Assembly: GCA_902531175.1 (NCBI GenBank) | Contig: CACADE010000002.1 | Coordinates: 124,001 to 188,000 of the forward strand | Length of the DNA stretch: 64,000 nucleotides | Direction of reading: 5' to 3' | Origin: an uncultured Pelagibacteraceae bacterium | Lineage (GTDB): Bacteria > Pseudomonadota > Alphaproteobacteria > Pelagibacterales > Pelagibacteraceae | Shown here: positions 16,906 to 26,556 of the stretch, one piece after another | How the letters are laid out: each line of letters opens with the position of its first letter | Numbering within the stretch: position 1 is the stretch's first letter | Made by a program: the position numbers and the translations under genes | Notes under the pieces: generated by a model | The model's database searches: none | What the model saw: the letters and a program-made list of their open reading frames with translations, nothing else | Told to the model about the DNA's origin: nothing

Positions 16906-18632
16906 ATATATTTGAGGAATACTTAAATAAAATTTTAAATAAAATTAAATTAGCAAGTGAAGAAAAGCTAATTTTATTACCTGAAAGTTTATCTGGTATA
17001 AATGTAGATATACCTCCTAAAAAATTTAAGTGCGATCTGTCAACTAATGTTGCAATGGTTTTATCTAAAACAAATAATGAACCACCAATTAAAATTGCCG
17101 AAAAATTGAAAGATATTATTTTTAAAGACGATAATAATATTGAGAAGATAGAAATAGCAAATCCTGGATTTATAAATATTATTTTAAAAAAAGAGTTTTG
17201 GACTTCATTTCTTTTAAATATAAATAATCTTAATAATTTTGGTGCATCACTTAATGGCTCTAAAAAGAAACATTTAATTGAATTCGTGTCAGCAAATCCC
17301 ACTGGACCATTACATGTTGGTCATTGTAGAGGTGCTATTCTAGGTGATGTTATCTCTAATTTGTTAAAATTTAACAATCAAGAAGTTGTAAAAGAATATT
17401 ACGTAAATGATCATGGTAATCAAATTTTACATTTTACTAGATCTGTATATTTGAGAATAAAAGAAAAATTAGATAATCAAACCTTTCCACTAAATGAGGA
17501 TGATTTATATCCAGGAGAATACATCAAGGATATAGCCCAACATATTATAGATAATAATAAAGATTTACAATTTGATGATTATGAAAAAATTAAGTTAACA
17601 CTTACTAAACTAGCAATTACAGAGTCACTTAAACTCATTAAGACTAATTTAAATAATTTGGGAATTATTCATGATAATTTTGCGAGTGAGACTGAAATAG
17701 TTGAAAATAAAGAGGTTGATAAGGTTATTGAGAAACTTAAAAAAGATAAATTTGTATATATAGGAAAAATCAAAGCTCCCGAAGGAGAAGACACAACTAA
17801 TTGGGTAGAAAGAGATCAATTACTTTTTAGATCAACAGATTTTGGGGATGATAAAGATAGGGCATTACAAAAATCTGACAACACATGGACTTATTTTGCT
17901 GGAGATGTTGCGTATCATAATACAAAACTAAACAGAAAATTTGATAAATTAATAAATATTTTAGGAGCGGATCATGCGGGTTATATAAAAAGAATTACAT
18001 CTGTTGTTGAAGCATTATCTGGAGAAAAAAATAAATTAATTTGTAAAGTAAGCCAACTTGTTAAGTTAATAAAAGATGGCAAACCTTTTAAAATGTCTAA
18101 AAGAAAAGGTGATTACATTACCGTTGAAGATTTAATTTCTGAGGTTGGAAAAGATGCAACAAGATTTATTATGCTAAGTAGAAGCAATGATGCTGAATTA
18201 GATTTTGATTTTACAAAAGTAAAAGAAAAATCTAAAGACAATCCACTTTATTATGTTCAATATTGTTATGCTAGAATTTCATCGGTTTTTAGAAATATAA
18301 ATAAAAATATTGATGACAAGATTGATAATGAAAATAATAATATGCAATTTAATAATGAAGAAATTGAAATTTTTAAAAAAATATCTGAATGGCCTAAATG
18401 TGTAGAAATTTCCACTAAAAAACTAGAACCTCATAGGATCCCTGTATATTTATATGAGTTATCATCTCAATTTCATTCCTATTGGAATATGGGAAAAGAT
18501 GATGTTGAAAAAAGATTTATCAATGATGATAAAACAATAAATATAGAAAAACTAATATTTTTAAAATCTATTGCAAAAACAATTAAAACTGGAATGGATA
18601 TTATAGGTGTTGATACACCTGAAAAAATGTAA
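16902..18632 (+). CDS. argS: Arginyl-tRNA synthetase
   Basis: Class I synthetase charging tRNA-Arg, 576 aa. The HIGH-type motif is PTGPLHVGHCRGA (about residue 133), the KMSK loop is a clear FKMSKRKGD (about residue 400), followed by the DALR-type anticodon-binding helices. The N-terminal Add1 domain is present. It starts within the dgt stop and ends sharing a base with the next small gene (TAATG), so translation is coupled on both sides. Confidence 0.97.
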   Translation: MNIFEEYLNKILNKIKLASEEKLILLPESLSGINVDIPPKKFKCDLSTNVAMVLSKTNNEPPIKIAEKLKDIIFKDDNNIEKIEIANPGFINIILKKEFWTSFLLNINNLNNFGASLNGSKKKHLIEFVSANPTGPLHVGHCRGAILGDVISNLLKFNNQEVVKEYYVNDHGNQILHFTRSVYLRIKEKLDNQTFPLNEDDLYPGEYIKDIAQHIIDNNKDLQFDDYEKIKLTLTKLAITESLKLIKTNLNNLGIIHDNFASETEIVENKEVDKVIEKLKKDKFVYIGKIKAPEGEDTTNWVERDQLLFRSTDFGDDKDRALQKSDNTWTYFAGDVAYHNTKLNRKFDKLINILGADHAGYIKRITSVVEALSGEKNKLICKVSQLVKLIKDGKPFKMSKRKGDYITVEDLISEVGKDATRFIMLSRSNDAELDFDFTKVKEKSKDNPLYYVQYCYARISSVFRNINKNIDDKIDNENNNMQFNNEEIEIFKKISEWPKCVEISTKKLEPHRIPVYLYELSSQFHSYWNMGKDDVEKRFINDDKTINIEKLIFLKSIAKTIKTGMDIIGVDTPEKM

Positions 18633-18889
18633 TGCTAAAAGAGCTTAAATATCTATTTTATTTAATAATTATATTTTTCTTTCTATTTTTTACTCTAAGA
18701 TATTATTTTTCAGACGATAATTACAAGAAATCATATAGAGCAGTTTCAAGTATTGATGAAAAAATATCATCTAACGAAAATAATCTATTTATTCTTAAAA
18801 ATGACACGGACAACATTATTGATTATGTAGAATACAAAAATAAAAACACAAAAAAATATTCTTTTTGGGAATTGTTATATAATGATTAA
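18632..18889 (+). CDS. Small membrane-anchored protein in the SPOR-gene position
   Basis: An 85-aa protein with one N-terminal membrane segment (about residues 6-26) and a polar Asn/Asp/Lys-rich tail; no known domain is visible. In many alphaproteobacteria a longer SPOR-domain, FtsN-like protein occupies the place between argS and nagZ. This protein could be a much-shortened relative that keeps only the anchor, but no SPOR sequence can be seen. It overlaps argS by one base and nagZ by eight. Confidence 0.65.
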   Translation: MLKELKYLFYLIIIFFFLFFTLRYYFSDDNYKKSYRAVSSIDEKISSNENNLFILKNDTDNIIDYVEYKNKNTKKYSFWELLYND

Positions 18890-19832
18890 AAGAACTAGAG
18901 CTTTTATATGTGGCATTAGTGGACATAATTTAAAAAAAAGTGAAGTAAGTTTTTTAAAAAAATATAAGCCATGGGGAATAATCCTTTTTTCAAGAAATAT
19001 AAAAACAATCAATCAAGTTCAAAAATTAACTGGTTCGATTAAAAAAATATTTAAAAACTCTAATTATCCAATTCTAATTGATGAAGAAGGTGGAAGAGTA
19101 AGTAGATTAAGAAAATTCATAGATAATTCCATTTTTAGTGCAAAATATTTTGGTGATTTATATTCAAAAGATAGAAAAAAATTTGATATTTATTTCAATG
19201 TTTATGTTAAGCAAATATCCTATTTGTTAAGACTTATTGGTATTAATATTAATACAGTTCCCGTATTGGATTTAAGACGAAATAAGTCTCATAAAATTAT
19301 AGGTGATCGATCCTATTCAAATGATAAAAAAACTCTGTCTAAAATTGGCGATATATCTATCGAAAAATTTCACGAAAATAGGGTTGGTACAGTAATTAAA
19401 CATCTTCCAGGTCATGGTTTAGCTAAAGTTGATAGTCATTATAAATTACCAGTTATAGACAAAGATCTAAAGTATCTTAAAAAATATGATTTTTTTCCAT
19501 TTACCAAAAAAAAATCTGTTTTAGGTATGACCGGTCACTTGTTGTTTAAGAAACTTGATCCGATAAATAACGTTTCACATTCTAAACAAATCATAAAAAT
19601 GATTAGAAAAGAAATATCATTCAAAGGAATATTAATGTCAGATGATATTTCTATGGGTGCTCTTAAAGGAAATTTAAAAAATAACGTTATTAAATCTTTT
19701 CTTGCAGGTTGTAATTTGGTGCTTCATTGCAATGGAAAAATGAGCGAAATGAATGTAGTAGGTCAAAATTCACCTTATATCGATGATTTTATTGTAAAAA
19801 AAACTTCTAAATTAATTCAAATAATAAGTTAA
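18882..19832 (+). CDS. nagZ: Beta-N-acetylhexosaminidase NagZ (GH3)
   Basis: Cytoplasmic glycosidase of peptidoglycan recycling, 316 aa, removing N-acetylglucosamine from anhydro-muropeptides. Family motifs: IDEEGGRVSRL near residue 67, the catalytic KHLPGHG loop followed by DSH near residue 172, and the nucleophile Asp in LMSDDISMGAL near residue 250. It is the single-domain NagZ form without a signal peptide. It sits between the small anchor protein and scpA in a same-strand series. Confidence 0.92.
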   Translation: MIKRTRAFICGISGHNLKKSEVSFLKKYKPWGIILFSRNIKTINQVQKLTGSIKKIFKNSNYPILIDEEGGRVSRLRKFIDNSIFSAKYFGDLYSKDRKKFDIYFNVYVKQISYLLRLIGININTVPVLDLRRNKSHKIIGDRSYSNDKKTLSKIGDISIEKFHENRVGTVIKHLPGHGLAKVDSHYKLPVIDKDLKYLKKYDFFPFTKKKSVLGMTGHLLFKKLDPINNVSHSKQIIKMIRKEISFKGILMSDDISMGALKGNLKNNVIKSFLAGCNLVLHCNGKMSEMNVVGQNSPYIDDFIVKKTSKLIQIIS

Positions 19833-19842
19833 ATTTAAAACC

Positions 19843-20574
19843 ATGAGTGATTCTTTAGAATTTAATGTTGATCTTAGTAATTACTCTGGATCATTAGAAA
19901 TACTTTTAGATTTAGCAAAATCACAAAAAGTTGATTTGGAAAATATATCAATCACTAAATTAGCAGATCAATTTCATGATTTTATAACAAAAACTGAAAA
20001 TTTAAATTTAGAATTGGCCTCAGAATATTTGCTTATGGCTACTTGGTTAACTTATCTTAAATCTAAACTACTATTACCAGAAACAGAAGAAGAGGAATTT
20101 AAAGCTCTTGAAGTAGCAGAGAAATTAAAGCTCCAACTTAAAAAACTAGAATTAATAAGATTATTGTCTTCTCAGATGTTGAGCAGAAAAAGATTAGGCA
20201 AAGATATTTTTATGAGAGGTTCAAAAAGTGGAATGAGATCAATTTATAATTCTCAATATTCATTAACATTATTTGAATTATTAAAAACGTATTCGAATAT
20301 CGTAATGACAAAAGATTTTCAGAGAATGAATATTCCGAAACTTCCAGTATTTACTACTGAAGAAGGTATTAAAGTTATAAAAGAGTTTTACAATAATTTA
20401 AATGATTGGAAAAATATGACTGATCTAATACCAAAAAATTTTAGAAATTCTAAAACTTTAAGTAAGACTGGTAATGCAGGAATTTTTGCTGGATCTTTAG
20501 AGCTTGCAAAAGAAGGTAATATATCTATTAAACAAAATAATTTATTTGAGGACATATATATTAAAAAAATCTAA
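19843..20574 (+). CDS. scpA: Segregation and condensation protein A
   Basis: Kleisin subunit of the SMC-ScpAB condensin, 243 aa. The N-terminal signature FNVDLSNYSGSLEILLDLAKSQ (the LEILLDLA helix) and the block SEYLLMATWLTYLKSKLLLP are characteristic. The C-terminal winged-helix region is present but diverged. It shares its last base with the scpB ATG. No smc gene is visible in this window. Confidence 0.9.
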   Translation: MSDSLEFNVDLSNYSGSLEILLDLAKSQKVDLENISITKLADQFHDFITKTENLNLELASEYLLMATWLTYLKSKLLLPETEEEEFKALEVAEKLKLQLKKLELIRLLSSQMLSRKRLGKDIFMRGSKSGMRSIYNSQYSLTLFELLKTYSNIVMTKDFQRMNIPKLPVFTTEEGIKVIKEFYNNLNDWKNMTDLIPKNFRNSKTLSKTGNAGIFAGSLELAKEGNISIKQNNLFEDIYIKKI

Positions 20575-21266
20575 TGAATAAATTAAAAAAAAATAATGTT
20601 GTATCATTTCCATCTAAATTAAGTGATGTTGATAAAGAAATAGAAGCTATTGTTTTTGCAGCTGCAGAGCCTTTAAATATTGAAACTATTGAAAATAAAA
20701 TTTCAAAAAAGACAGATGTTGAAAAATCTTTACTAAAACTTCAGAATTTTTATTCTGATCGTGGAATAAATTTAGTCTGTATATCCAATAAATGGTCTTT
20801 TAGAACTTCACCAAATTTATCCTCATTAATGTCTCAACAAAAAACTGTTGAAAAAAAATTATCAAAAGCCGCGATAGAAACACTTGCAATTATTGTTTAT
20901 CATCAACCAGTAACTAGAGCTGAAATAGAAGAAATTCGTGGAGTTGCGTTCGGAAATAATACACTTGAGATATTGATGGAATTGAACTGGGTTAGACCTC
21001 AAGGTCGAAAAGATGCCCCTGGTAAACCTATTCAATATGGAACAACAGATGACTTTTTAAGTCATTTCAATCTCCAAAAATTGTCAGATCTTCCAACCGT
21101 TGATGAATTAGGAACCGCAGGTCTTATTGATACATCTAGTGTAGATGCATCTATATTTGGAACAGGCAAATTCTATAAAGAAAAACAAGAGGATAAAAAG
21201 GAAAATATATACTCCGATATAGATGAGATGCTTAATAGCACTCTTAATACCGATAACGATAAATAA
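20574..21266 (+). CDS. scpB: Segregation and condensation protein B
   Basis: Winged-helix partner of ScpA, 230 aa. The typical motif LSKAAIETLAIIVYHQPVTRAEIEEIRG (from about residue 95) and the segment QGRKDAPGKPIQYGTT mark the family. The N-terminus is extended by about 15 polar residues and the C-terminus by an acidic tail. It overlaps scpA by one base and precedes tatA by 42 bp, the common alphaproteobacterial order. Confidence 0.92.
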   Translation: MNKLKKNNVVSFPSKLSDVDKEIEAIVFAAAEPLNIETIENKISKKTDVEKSLLKLQNFYSDRGINLVCISNKWSFRTSPNLSSLMSQQKTVEKKLSKAAIETLAIIVYHQPVTRAEIEEIRGVAFGNNTLEILMELNWVRPQGRKDAPGKPIQYGTTDDFLSHFNLQKLSDLPTVDELGTAGLIDTSSVDASIFGTGKFYKEKQEDKKENIYSDIDEMLNSTLNTDNDK

Positions 21267-21308
21267 AAAAATAGTTTTAAAACTAAAATTATAAGGTTAT
21301 AAGTAATT

Positions 21309-21506
21309 ATGAGTATAGGATTTTGGCAAATTGCAATTGTAGTAATTTTAGTAGTATTACTTTTTGGTAGAGGTAAAATCTCTAGTCTTATGGGTGATGT
21401 TGCTAAAGGAATTAAAAGTTTTAAAAAAGGTATGGCTACAGATGCTACAGACGATAGCCAACCAAAAAATATATCTGAAAATCAAGACTCAGACAAAAAA
21501 GAGTAA
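21309..21506 (+). CDS. tatA: Twin-arginine translocase subunit TatA
   Basis: Pore-forming subunit of the Tat export system for folded proteins. The 65-aa protein has one N-terminal membrane helix (about residues 5-20), the FGRGK hinge motif, an amphipathic helix ([13 protein letters not shown]) and an acidic tail. It is shorter than most TatA proteins, in line with the compact genome. The next gene, tatB, begins 3 bases after the stop. Confidence 0.93.
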   Translation: MSIGFWQIAIVVILVVLLFGRGKISSLMGDVAKGIKSFKKGMATDATDDSQPKNISENQDSDKKE

Positions 21507-21509
21507 TCA

Positions 21510-21746
21510 ATGCCACAGATCGGCTGGTTTGAAATATTAATAATAGTATCTATTGCAATAATAGTTGTAGGACCAAAAGACTTTCCTGTAATGTTAAAAA
21601 AAGTTGGATCATGGATAGGTTCAGCCAAAAGATATTTTTCGGATGTTCAAAATCAAGTTACAGAAATAACAGATGTTTCTATTAAAGAAGAATTAAAAAA
21701 AAATACTGAAATCATGAAAGAGGATAAATCTAAAGATGACAGCTAA
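21510..21746 (+). CDS. tatB: Twin-arginine translocase subunit TatB
   Basis: Receptor subunit that binds Tat substrates with TatC. The 78-aa protein has the TatB pattern: IGWFEILIIVSIAIIVVGPKDFP with the Glu in the membrane helix and the GPKDFP hinge, then an amphipathic helix. It is much shorter than E. coli TatB (171 aa) because the C-terminal region is nearly absent. It overlaps tatC by 11 bp. Confidence 0.9.
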   Translation: MPQIGWFEILIIVSIAIIVVGPKDFPVMLKKVGSWIGSAKRYFSDVQNQVTEITDVSIKEELKKNTEIMKEDKSKDDS

Positions 21747-22509
21747 AAAAAAAGAAACAGGTTTTATAAGTCATCTTACTGAATTAAGACAAAGACTAAT
21801 AAATTCATTTATCTTCTTAGCAGTATTATTTGTAGTTTGTTACTATTTTTCTGAATACATATATGGATTTTTAGTTGAACCTTACGCTAATGCTGTAAAG
21901 GATGATAATGTTGATAGAAGATTAATTTTTACTGCTCTTCAAGAAACATTTTTAACATATCTTAAAGTTTCTTTTTTTGCTGCTTTCTTTGTGACCAGTC
22001 CATATATCCTTATTCAAATTTGGAAATTTATTGCACCAGGATTATACACCCATGAAAAGAAAGCAATTATGCCTTACTTAGTAATTACACCAATACTTTT
22101 TTTACTAGGAGGTATGCTTGTTTATTATCTAATTATGCCACTAGCATTTAAATTCTTTTTATCATTTGAAAGTGCAGGACTTGGGACTAGCTTACCAATT
22201 CAATTAGAAGCTAAAGTAAATGAATACTTATCTCTTGTGATGAAGTTAATTTTTGCATTTGGATTAAGTTTTCAGCTACCAGTTGTATTAAGTTTGCTTG
22301 CAAGAATAGGAGTTGTAAATTCAACTTATTTAAGAGAAAGAAGAAAATATTTTGTTGTAATAATATTTGCTGCTGCTGCAATATTAACTCCACCAGATCC
22401 AATTACACAAATAGGTTTAGCAATACCTTTGTTAATTTTATATGAATTATCAATTTTTTCTGTAAATATTATCGAAAAGAAAGCTCAAGAGAGAAATGCA
22501 CAATATTAA
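21736..22509 (+). CDS. tatC: Twin-arginine translocase subunit TatC
   Basis: Six-segment membrane protein that recognises the twin-arginine signal, 257 aa. The N-terminal FISHLTELRQRL motif with the conserved Glu and the segment WKFIAPGLYTHEKK are diagnostic, and the PPDPITQIGLAIP region is present in the last segments. The tatABC operon runs directly into serS with a 14-bp overlap. Confidence 0.96.
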   Translation: MTAKKKETGFISHLTELRQRLINSFIFLAVLFVVCYYFSEYIYGFLVEPYANAVKDDNVDRRLIFTALQETFLTYLKVSFFAAFFVTSPYILIQIWKFIAPGLYTHEKKAIMPYLVITPILFLLGGMLVYYLIMPLAFKFFLSFESAGLGTSLPIQLEAKVNEYLSLVMKLIFAFGLSFQLPVVLSLLARIGVVNSTYLRERRKYFVVIIFAAAAILTPPDPITQIGLAIPLLILYELSIFSVNIIEKKAQERNAQY

Positions 22510-23755
22510 GGATATTAGAAAAGATATCGATAATTTTAAAAATACAATTAAAAATCGAAACGTTGATGTAGACTTTGACCAAATATTAAATCTTGATGAA
22601 GAAAATAGAAAATTAATTCAAGAAAAAGAAAAATTAGAAATGGAAAAAAAATCTATTTCTAAATCTAAAGATGAAACCCTTTTTGAAAAGTCAAAAGAAA
22701 TTTCAAATAAAATAGATGATTTAAGTAAAAATCAAAAAAATGTTAAAGAACAACTTGATCAGATATTAAGTAATATTCCTAATTTACCATTGAATGATGT
22801 CCCTGTAGGTAAGGATGAAAATAGTAATAAAGAGGTTGTAAAATCTGGTAAAATTAAAGAAATGAGTTTTAAACCAAAATCTCATTATGAAATTGGTGAA
22901 AAACTGAATATGTTAGATTTTGATTTAGCAACAAAAACAACTGGATCAAGATTTGTTTTTGTTAAAGACAAATTAGCATCATTAGAAAGAGCAATTTCTA
23001 ATTTTATGATTGATACACATGTAAATAATAATGGCTACACTGAAATCTCTCCACCTTTAATGGCTACAGACAACACTATGTTTGGAACTGGCCAATTGCC
23101 CAAATTTGAAAATGATCAATTCGAAATTAAGTTTGATGATAAAAATGATAGAAAGTTTTTAATCCCTACTGCTGAAGTGATCTTAACTAATATGGTTAAA
23201 AATCAGATATTAAATCTAAAATCTTTGCCAATGAGATTAGTTGCATCAACACCTTGTTTTAGAAAAGAAGCAGGAAGTTATGGTAAAGATACAAAGGGCA
23301 TGATTAGACAACATCAATTTTATAAAGTTGAATTAGTCAGTATTGTAGAAAATAATAAATGCATTGAAGAACTAGAGAGAATGACTAATTGTGCAACTAA
23401 AATTTTAGATGATTTACAATTACCTTACAGAAAAATTATTTTAAGCACTGGTGATATGGGTTTTAGTGCAGAAAAAACTTATGACATAGAGGTTTGGCTT
23501 CCATCTGAAAATAAATATAGAGAAATATCAAGCTGTTCTTCATGTGGAACATTTCAGGCTAAAAGAATGAAAGCTAGATATAAAAATAATAATAACGAAA
23601 ATGAATTTGTTGGTACTTTAAATGGGAGCGGACTTGCCGTTGGTAGAACTTTAATTGCGATATTAGAAAATTATCAAACTGAGGATGGTTCAATAACTAT
23701 TCCTGAAAAACTAAGACCATATATGAACAATATGGAGAAAATAGGTATCAATTAA
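22496..23755 (+). CDS. serS: Seryl-tRNA synthetase
   Basis: Class II synthetase charging tRNA-Ser (and tRNA-Sec where present), 419 aa. The N-terminal coiled-coil arm (about residues 25-105) is followed by motif 2 (TPCFRKEAGSYGKDTKG) and motif 3 (NGSGLAVGRTLIAILENYQ). It starts within the end of tatC, so it is probably translated from the tat mRNA, as in several alphaproteobacteria. Confidence 0.97.
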   Translation: MHNIKDIRKDIDNFKNTIKNRNVDVDFDQILNLDEENRKLIQEKEKLEMEKKSISKSKDETLFEKSKEISNKIDDLSKNQKNVKEQLDQILSNIPNLPLNDVPVGKDENSNKEVVKSGKIKEMSFKPKSHYEIGEKLNMLDFDLATKTTGSRFVFVKDKLASLERAISNFMIDTHVNNNGYTEISPPLMATDNTMFGTGQLPKFENDQFEIKFDDKNDRKFLIPTAEVILTNMVKNQILNLKSLPMRLVASTPCFRKEAGSYGKDTKGMIRQHQFYKVELVSIVENNKCIEELERMTNCATKILDDLQLPYRKIILSTGDMGFSAEKTYDIEVWLPSENKYREISSCSSCGTFQAKRMKARYKNNNNENEFVGTLNGSGLAVGRTLIAILENYQTEDGSITIPEKLRPYMNNMEKIGIN

Positions 23756-23812
23756 GAGTTGTCTTCTAAAAGTATATAGTATAAATAATCGTTAACTTTT
23801 TAAGGACTTAAC

Positions 23813-24097
23813 ATGGACGCAGGAATTGGACAATTTATACCCCTAATTTTAATATTCGTAATATTTTACTTTTTCTTAATTAGACCCCAGCAAAAGAAAG
23901 TTAAAGAACATAAGGCTATGGTTGAAGCTTTAAAGCGTGGAGATAAGGTTATTACTTCTGGTGGTATCGTTGGTACTGTAGAACGAGTTATCGATAATGA
24001 AAAAGTAGAAGTTATGATAGCTGATAATGTTAAAGTTGAAATTGTTCGAGCTACAGGAATACAAGGACTAGTTACTAAAGCTGAACCAAAAAAATAA
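23813..24097 (+). CDS. yajC: Preprotein translocase subunit YajC
   Basis: Single-span membrane accessory protein of the SecDF complex, 94 aa. The pattern FYFFLIRPQQKKVKEHKAM after an N-terminal membrane helix, then GDKVITSGGIVGTV, is diagnostic. An AAGGA ribosome-binding site precedes the ATG. The gene begins the yajC-secD-secF series, 57 bp after serS. Confidence 0.95.
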   Translation: MDAGIGQFIPLILIFVIFYFFLIRPQQKKVKEHKAMVEALKRGDKVITSGGIVGTVERVIDNEKVEVMIADNVKVEIVRATGIQGLVTKAEPKK

Positions 24098-24109
24098 TAA
24101 CTTCCTAAA

Positions 24110-25663
24110 GTGTTATATTTTTCTAAATTAAGAGTTTTTAGTGTTTTAATTTTTACACTTATTATTTCATATTTTACTATTTCCAACTTTACAAAAGTTG
24201 ATGATGAATTTTTCTCAAAAAATATAAAATTAGGATTAGATTTACAAGGTGGCTCTTATTTATTGTTAGAGATAGATAACGAACCAGTCATTACTCAAAG
24301 ATTGCAAAGTAAAGTATTAGAGTTTAAAAAATTTTTCAAAGATAAAGATATTAAGGTTAGAAATTTTGTAATTGAGGATAAGTCAATTATATTCGATGTT
24401 GAAAACTCTAAGATTGAGGATGTTAAATCTCTGTTAGATGATGATAAAAGTGAGATAAATCCTTATTTTCAACAATACAAATCGCATCAATTTAACTTTG
24501 AAAACGTGGATACCTCATTTAAGTTAGAATTTTCTGACTATGGATTAGTATTGTTAAAAAATTCTTCATTAGATCAAGCAATTGAAATTGTAAGAAGAAG
24601 AGTTGATGAAGTAGGTACTAATGAGCCAAATATTTTAAAAAGAGGTAATGATCGAATTCTTGTTGAGTTACCAGGGCTAGATGATCCTGGTAGAATTAAA
24701 TCTTTATTAGGTAAAACTGCAAACTTAACATTCCAATTTATATCCAGTAGTTCTGAAGAATCATTTGGAACAAAAAAACTTTCTTTTGAGGATGGTTCTA
24801 GTGAAGCCATTGTTAGTAAACGAATTGTTTTAAGTGGTGATAATCTTATGGATGCCAAGCCAACTATGAATAATCAAACTAATGAAACAGTTGTTTCATT
24901 TAGTTTGGATAGAGTAGGAGCAAAAAAGTTTGGTAAGGCGACTTCAAATGGTGTTGGAAAAAGGTTGGCAATTGTTTTGGATGGAAAAATTATTAGCGCT
25001 CCTGAAGTCAGAGAACCAATTATTGGAGGAAATGGACAGATATCTGGTAATTTCACTTTTCAATCAGCAACAGATTTAGCTTTACTCTTAAGATCAGGTG
25101 CTTTACCGGCTCCACTTAATATTATCGAAGAAAGAACTGTAGGTCCTGACCTTGGAAAAGACTCAATTAATGCAGGAATTATGTCATTGATAATAGGATT
25201 TATCTTAGTCGTTGCCTTTATGTTTTATAAATATAGATTTTTCGGCTTAATTGCTAACTTAGCCTTAATTTCTAATTTATTTTTACTAGTCGGTATTCTA
25301 ACATTATTTGAAGCTACTCTTACACTCCCTGGAATTGCAGGTATTATTTTAACAGTAGGTATGGCTGTTGATGCAAATGTTTTAATTTTTGAGAGAATTA
25401 AAGAAGAATTAAAAAATGAAAATAATTCAATTGTAGCTTTTGATTCCGGTTATACAAAATCGCGAACAACAATTTTAGATGCCAATATTACAACTTTAAT
25501 CGCTGCAGTAATACTTTTTTTCATGGGATCAGGTCCAATCAAAGGCTTCTCTATAACGCTTGGAGTTGGAATACTTACAACACTATTTTCAGTATATTTC
25601 ATTGCTCGTTTAATTACTGCTTACTATGTCATCAAAAATAAACATAAGGAAAAACTTATATAA
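24110..25663 (+). CDS. secD: Protein translocase subunit SecD
   Basis: Proton-driven membrane subunit that assists Sec export, 517 aa. An N-terminal membrane segment is followed by the D1 motif LGLDLQGGSYLL, a large periplasmic domain (about residues 45-345) and five C-terminal segments with TVGMAVDANVLIFERI. The start is GTG 24110, 12 bases after yajC, with no strong ribosome-binding site. The stop shares its last base with the secF ATG. Confidence 0.95.
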   Translation: MLYFSKLRVFSVLIFTLIISYFTISNFTKVDDEFFSKNIKLGLDLQGGSYLLLEIDNEPVITQRLQSKVLEFKKFFKDKDIKVRNFVIEDKSIIFDVENSKIEDVKSLLDDDKSEINPYFQQYKSHQFNFENVDTSFKLEFSDYGLVLLKNSSLDQAIEIVRRRVDEVGTNEPNILKRGNDRILVELPGLDDPGRIKSLLGKTANLTFQFISSSSEESFGTKKLSFEDGSSEAIVSKRIVLSGDNLMDAKPTMNNQTNETVVSFSLDRVGAKKFGKATSNGVGKRLAIVLDGKIISAPEVREPIIGGNGQISGNFTFQSATDLALLLRSGALPAPLNIIEERTVGPDLGKDSINAGIMSLIIGFILVVAFMFYKYRFFGLIANLALISNLFLLVGILTLFEATLTLPGIAGIILTVGMAVDANVLIFERIKEELKNENNSIVAFDSGYTKSRTTILDANITTLIAAVILFFMGSGPIKGFSITLGVGILTTLFSVYFIARLITAYYVIKNKHKEKLI

Positions 25664-26556
25664 TGAAAACAATCTATTTTAATAAGTTTTATAAAAGTTT
25701 TAATATACTTTCAGGTATATTAATTATTGCTTCCTTAGTTTTCTTAGTTTTTAAAGGATTGAATTTTGGTGTTGATTTTAAAGGGGGTACTCTAATAGAG
25801 CTAAGGACTGACACATCTTCTGCTAATATCACAAAAATAAGAGATAGTTTTAATGAAATGAATCTTGGTGATGTTTCAGTAAAAAATTTTGGTAATGAAA
25901 CAGATTTTGTAGTTAAATTTGAAAAACAAAATTCAAATGACCCACAATTTATAGAACAGATAAAAACTAAGCTATCAAATTCGATAGGCACGGTTGATTT
26001 TAGAAGAGTAGAAAATGTTGGGCCAAAAGTTAGTGCAGAACTTTTGAGATCAGGTGTAATTGCGATAGCTTTATCTTTAGCGGCTATGCTTTTATATATA
26101 TGGATTAGATTTGAGTGGCAATTTAGTCTTGGAGCTATTTTAGCTTTATTTCATGACGTTATAATTACATTAGGAGTATTTTCTGTATTTTCATTAGAAA
26201 TCAATCTTTCTATCGTTGCAGCTGTTTTAACAATTGTTGGATATTCAATGAATGATACAGTTGTAATATTCGATAGAGTTAGAGAAAATTTGCGCAAATA
26301 TGCAGATATTAGAATATTTGAATTAACAAATATCTCAATAAATGAAACTTTATCCCGAACAATAATAACTTCAGTTACTACATTATTGGCACTTTTATCT
26401 ATATTTATTTTTGGCGGAGAAATATTAAAAGGATTTTCTTTAGCAATGATATTGGGAGTAATTTTTGGAACTTACTCATCAATTTATATTGCAAACCCAG
26501 TACTAGTCTCTTTAAAAGTTAGCCAAAGAACAATTGTTAAGGAAGAAAAAGAATAA
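25663..26556 (+). CDS. secF: Protein translocase subunit SecF
   Basis: Partner of SecD in the RND-type export motor, 297 aa with six membrane segments. The D1 counterpart GLNFGVDFKGGTLIELR is near residue 30, and the conserved C-terminal segment YSMNDTVVIFDRVREN is present. It ends one base before the stop of the convergent PuuD-like gene, with no terminator visible between them. Confidence 0.95.
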   Translation: MKTIYFNKFYKSFNILSGILIIASLVFLVFKGLNFGVDFKGGTLIELRTDTSSANITKIRDSFNEMNLGDVSVKNFGNETDFVVKFEKQNSNDPQFIEQIKTKLSNSIGTVDFRRVENVGPKVSAELLRSGVIAIALSLAAMLLYIWIRFEWQFSLGAILALFHDVIITLGVFSVFSLEINLSIVAAVLTIVGYSMNDTVVIFDRVRENLRKYADIRIFELTNISINETLSRTIITSVTTLLALLSIFIFGGEILKGFSLAMILGVIFGTYSSIYIANPVLVSLKVSQRTIVKEEKE

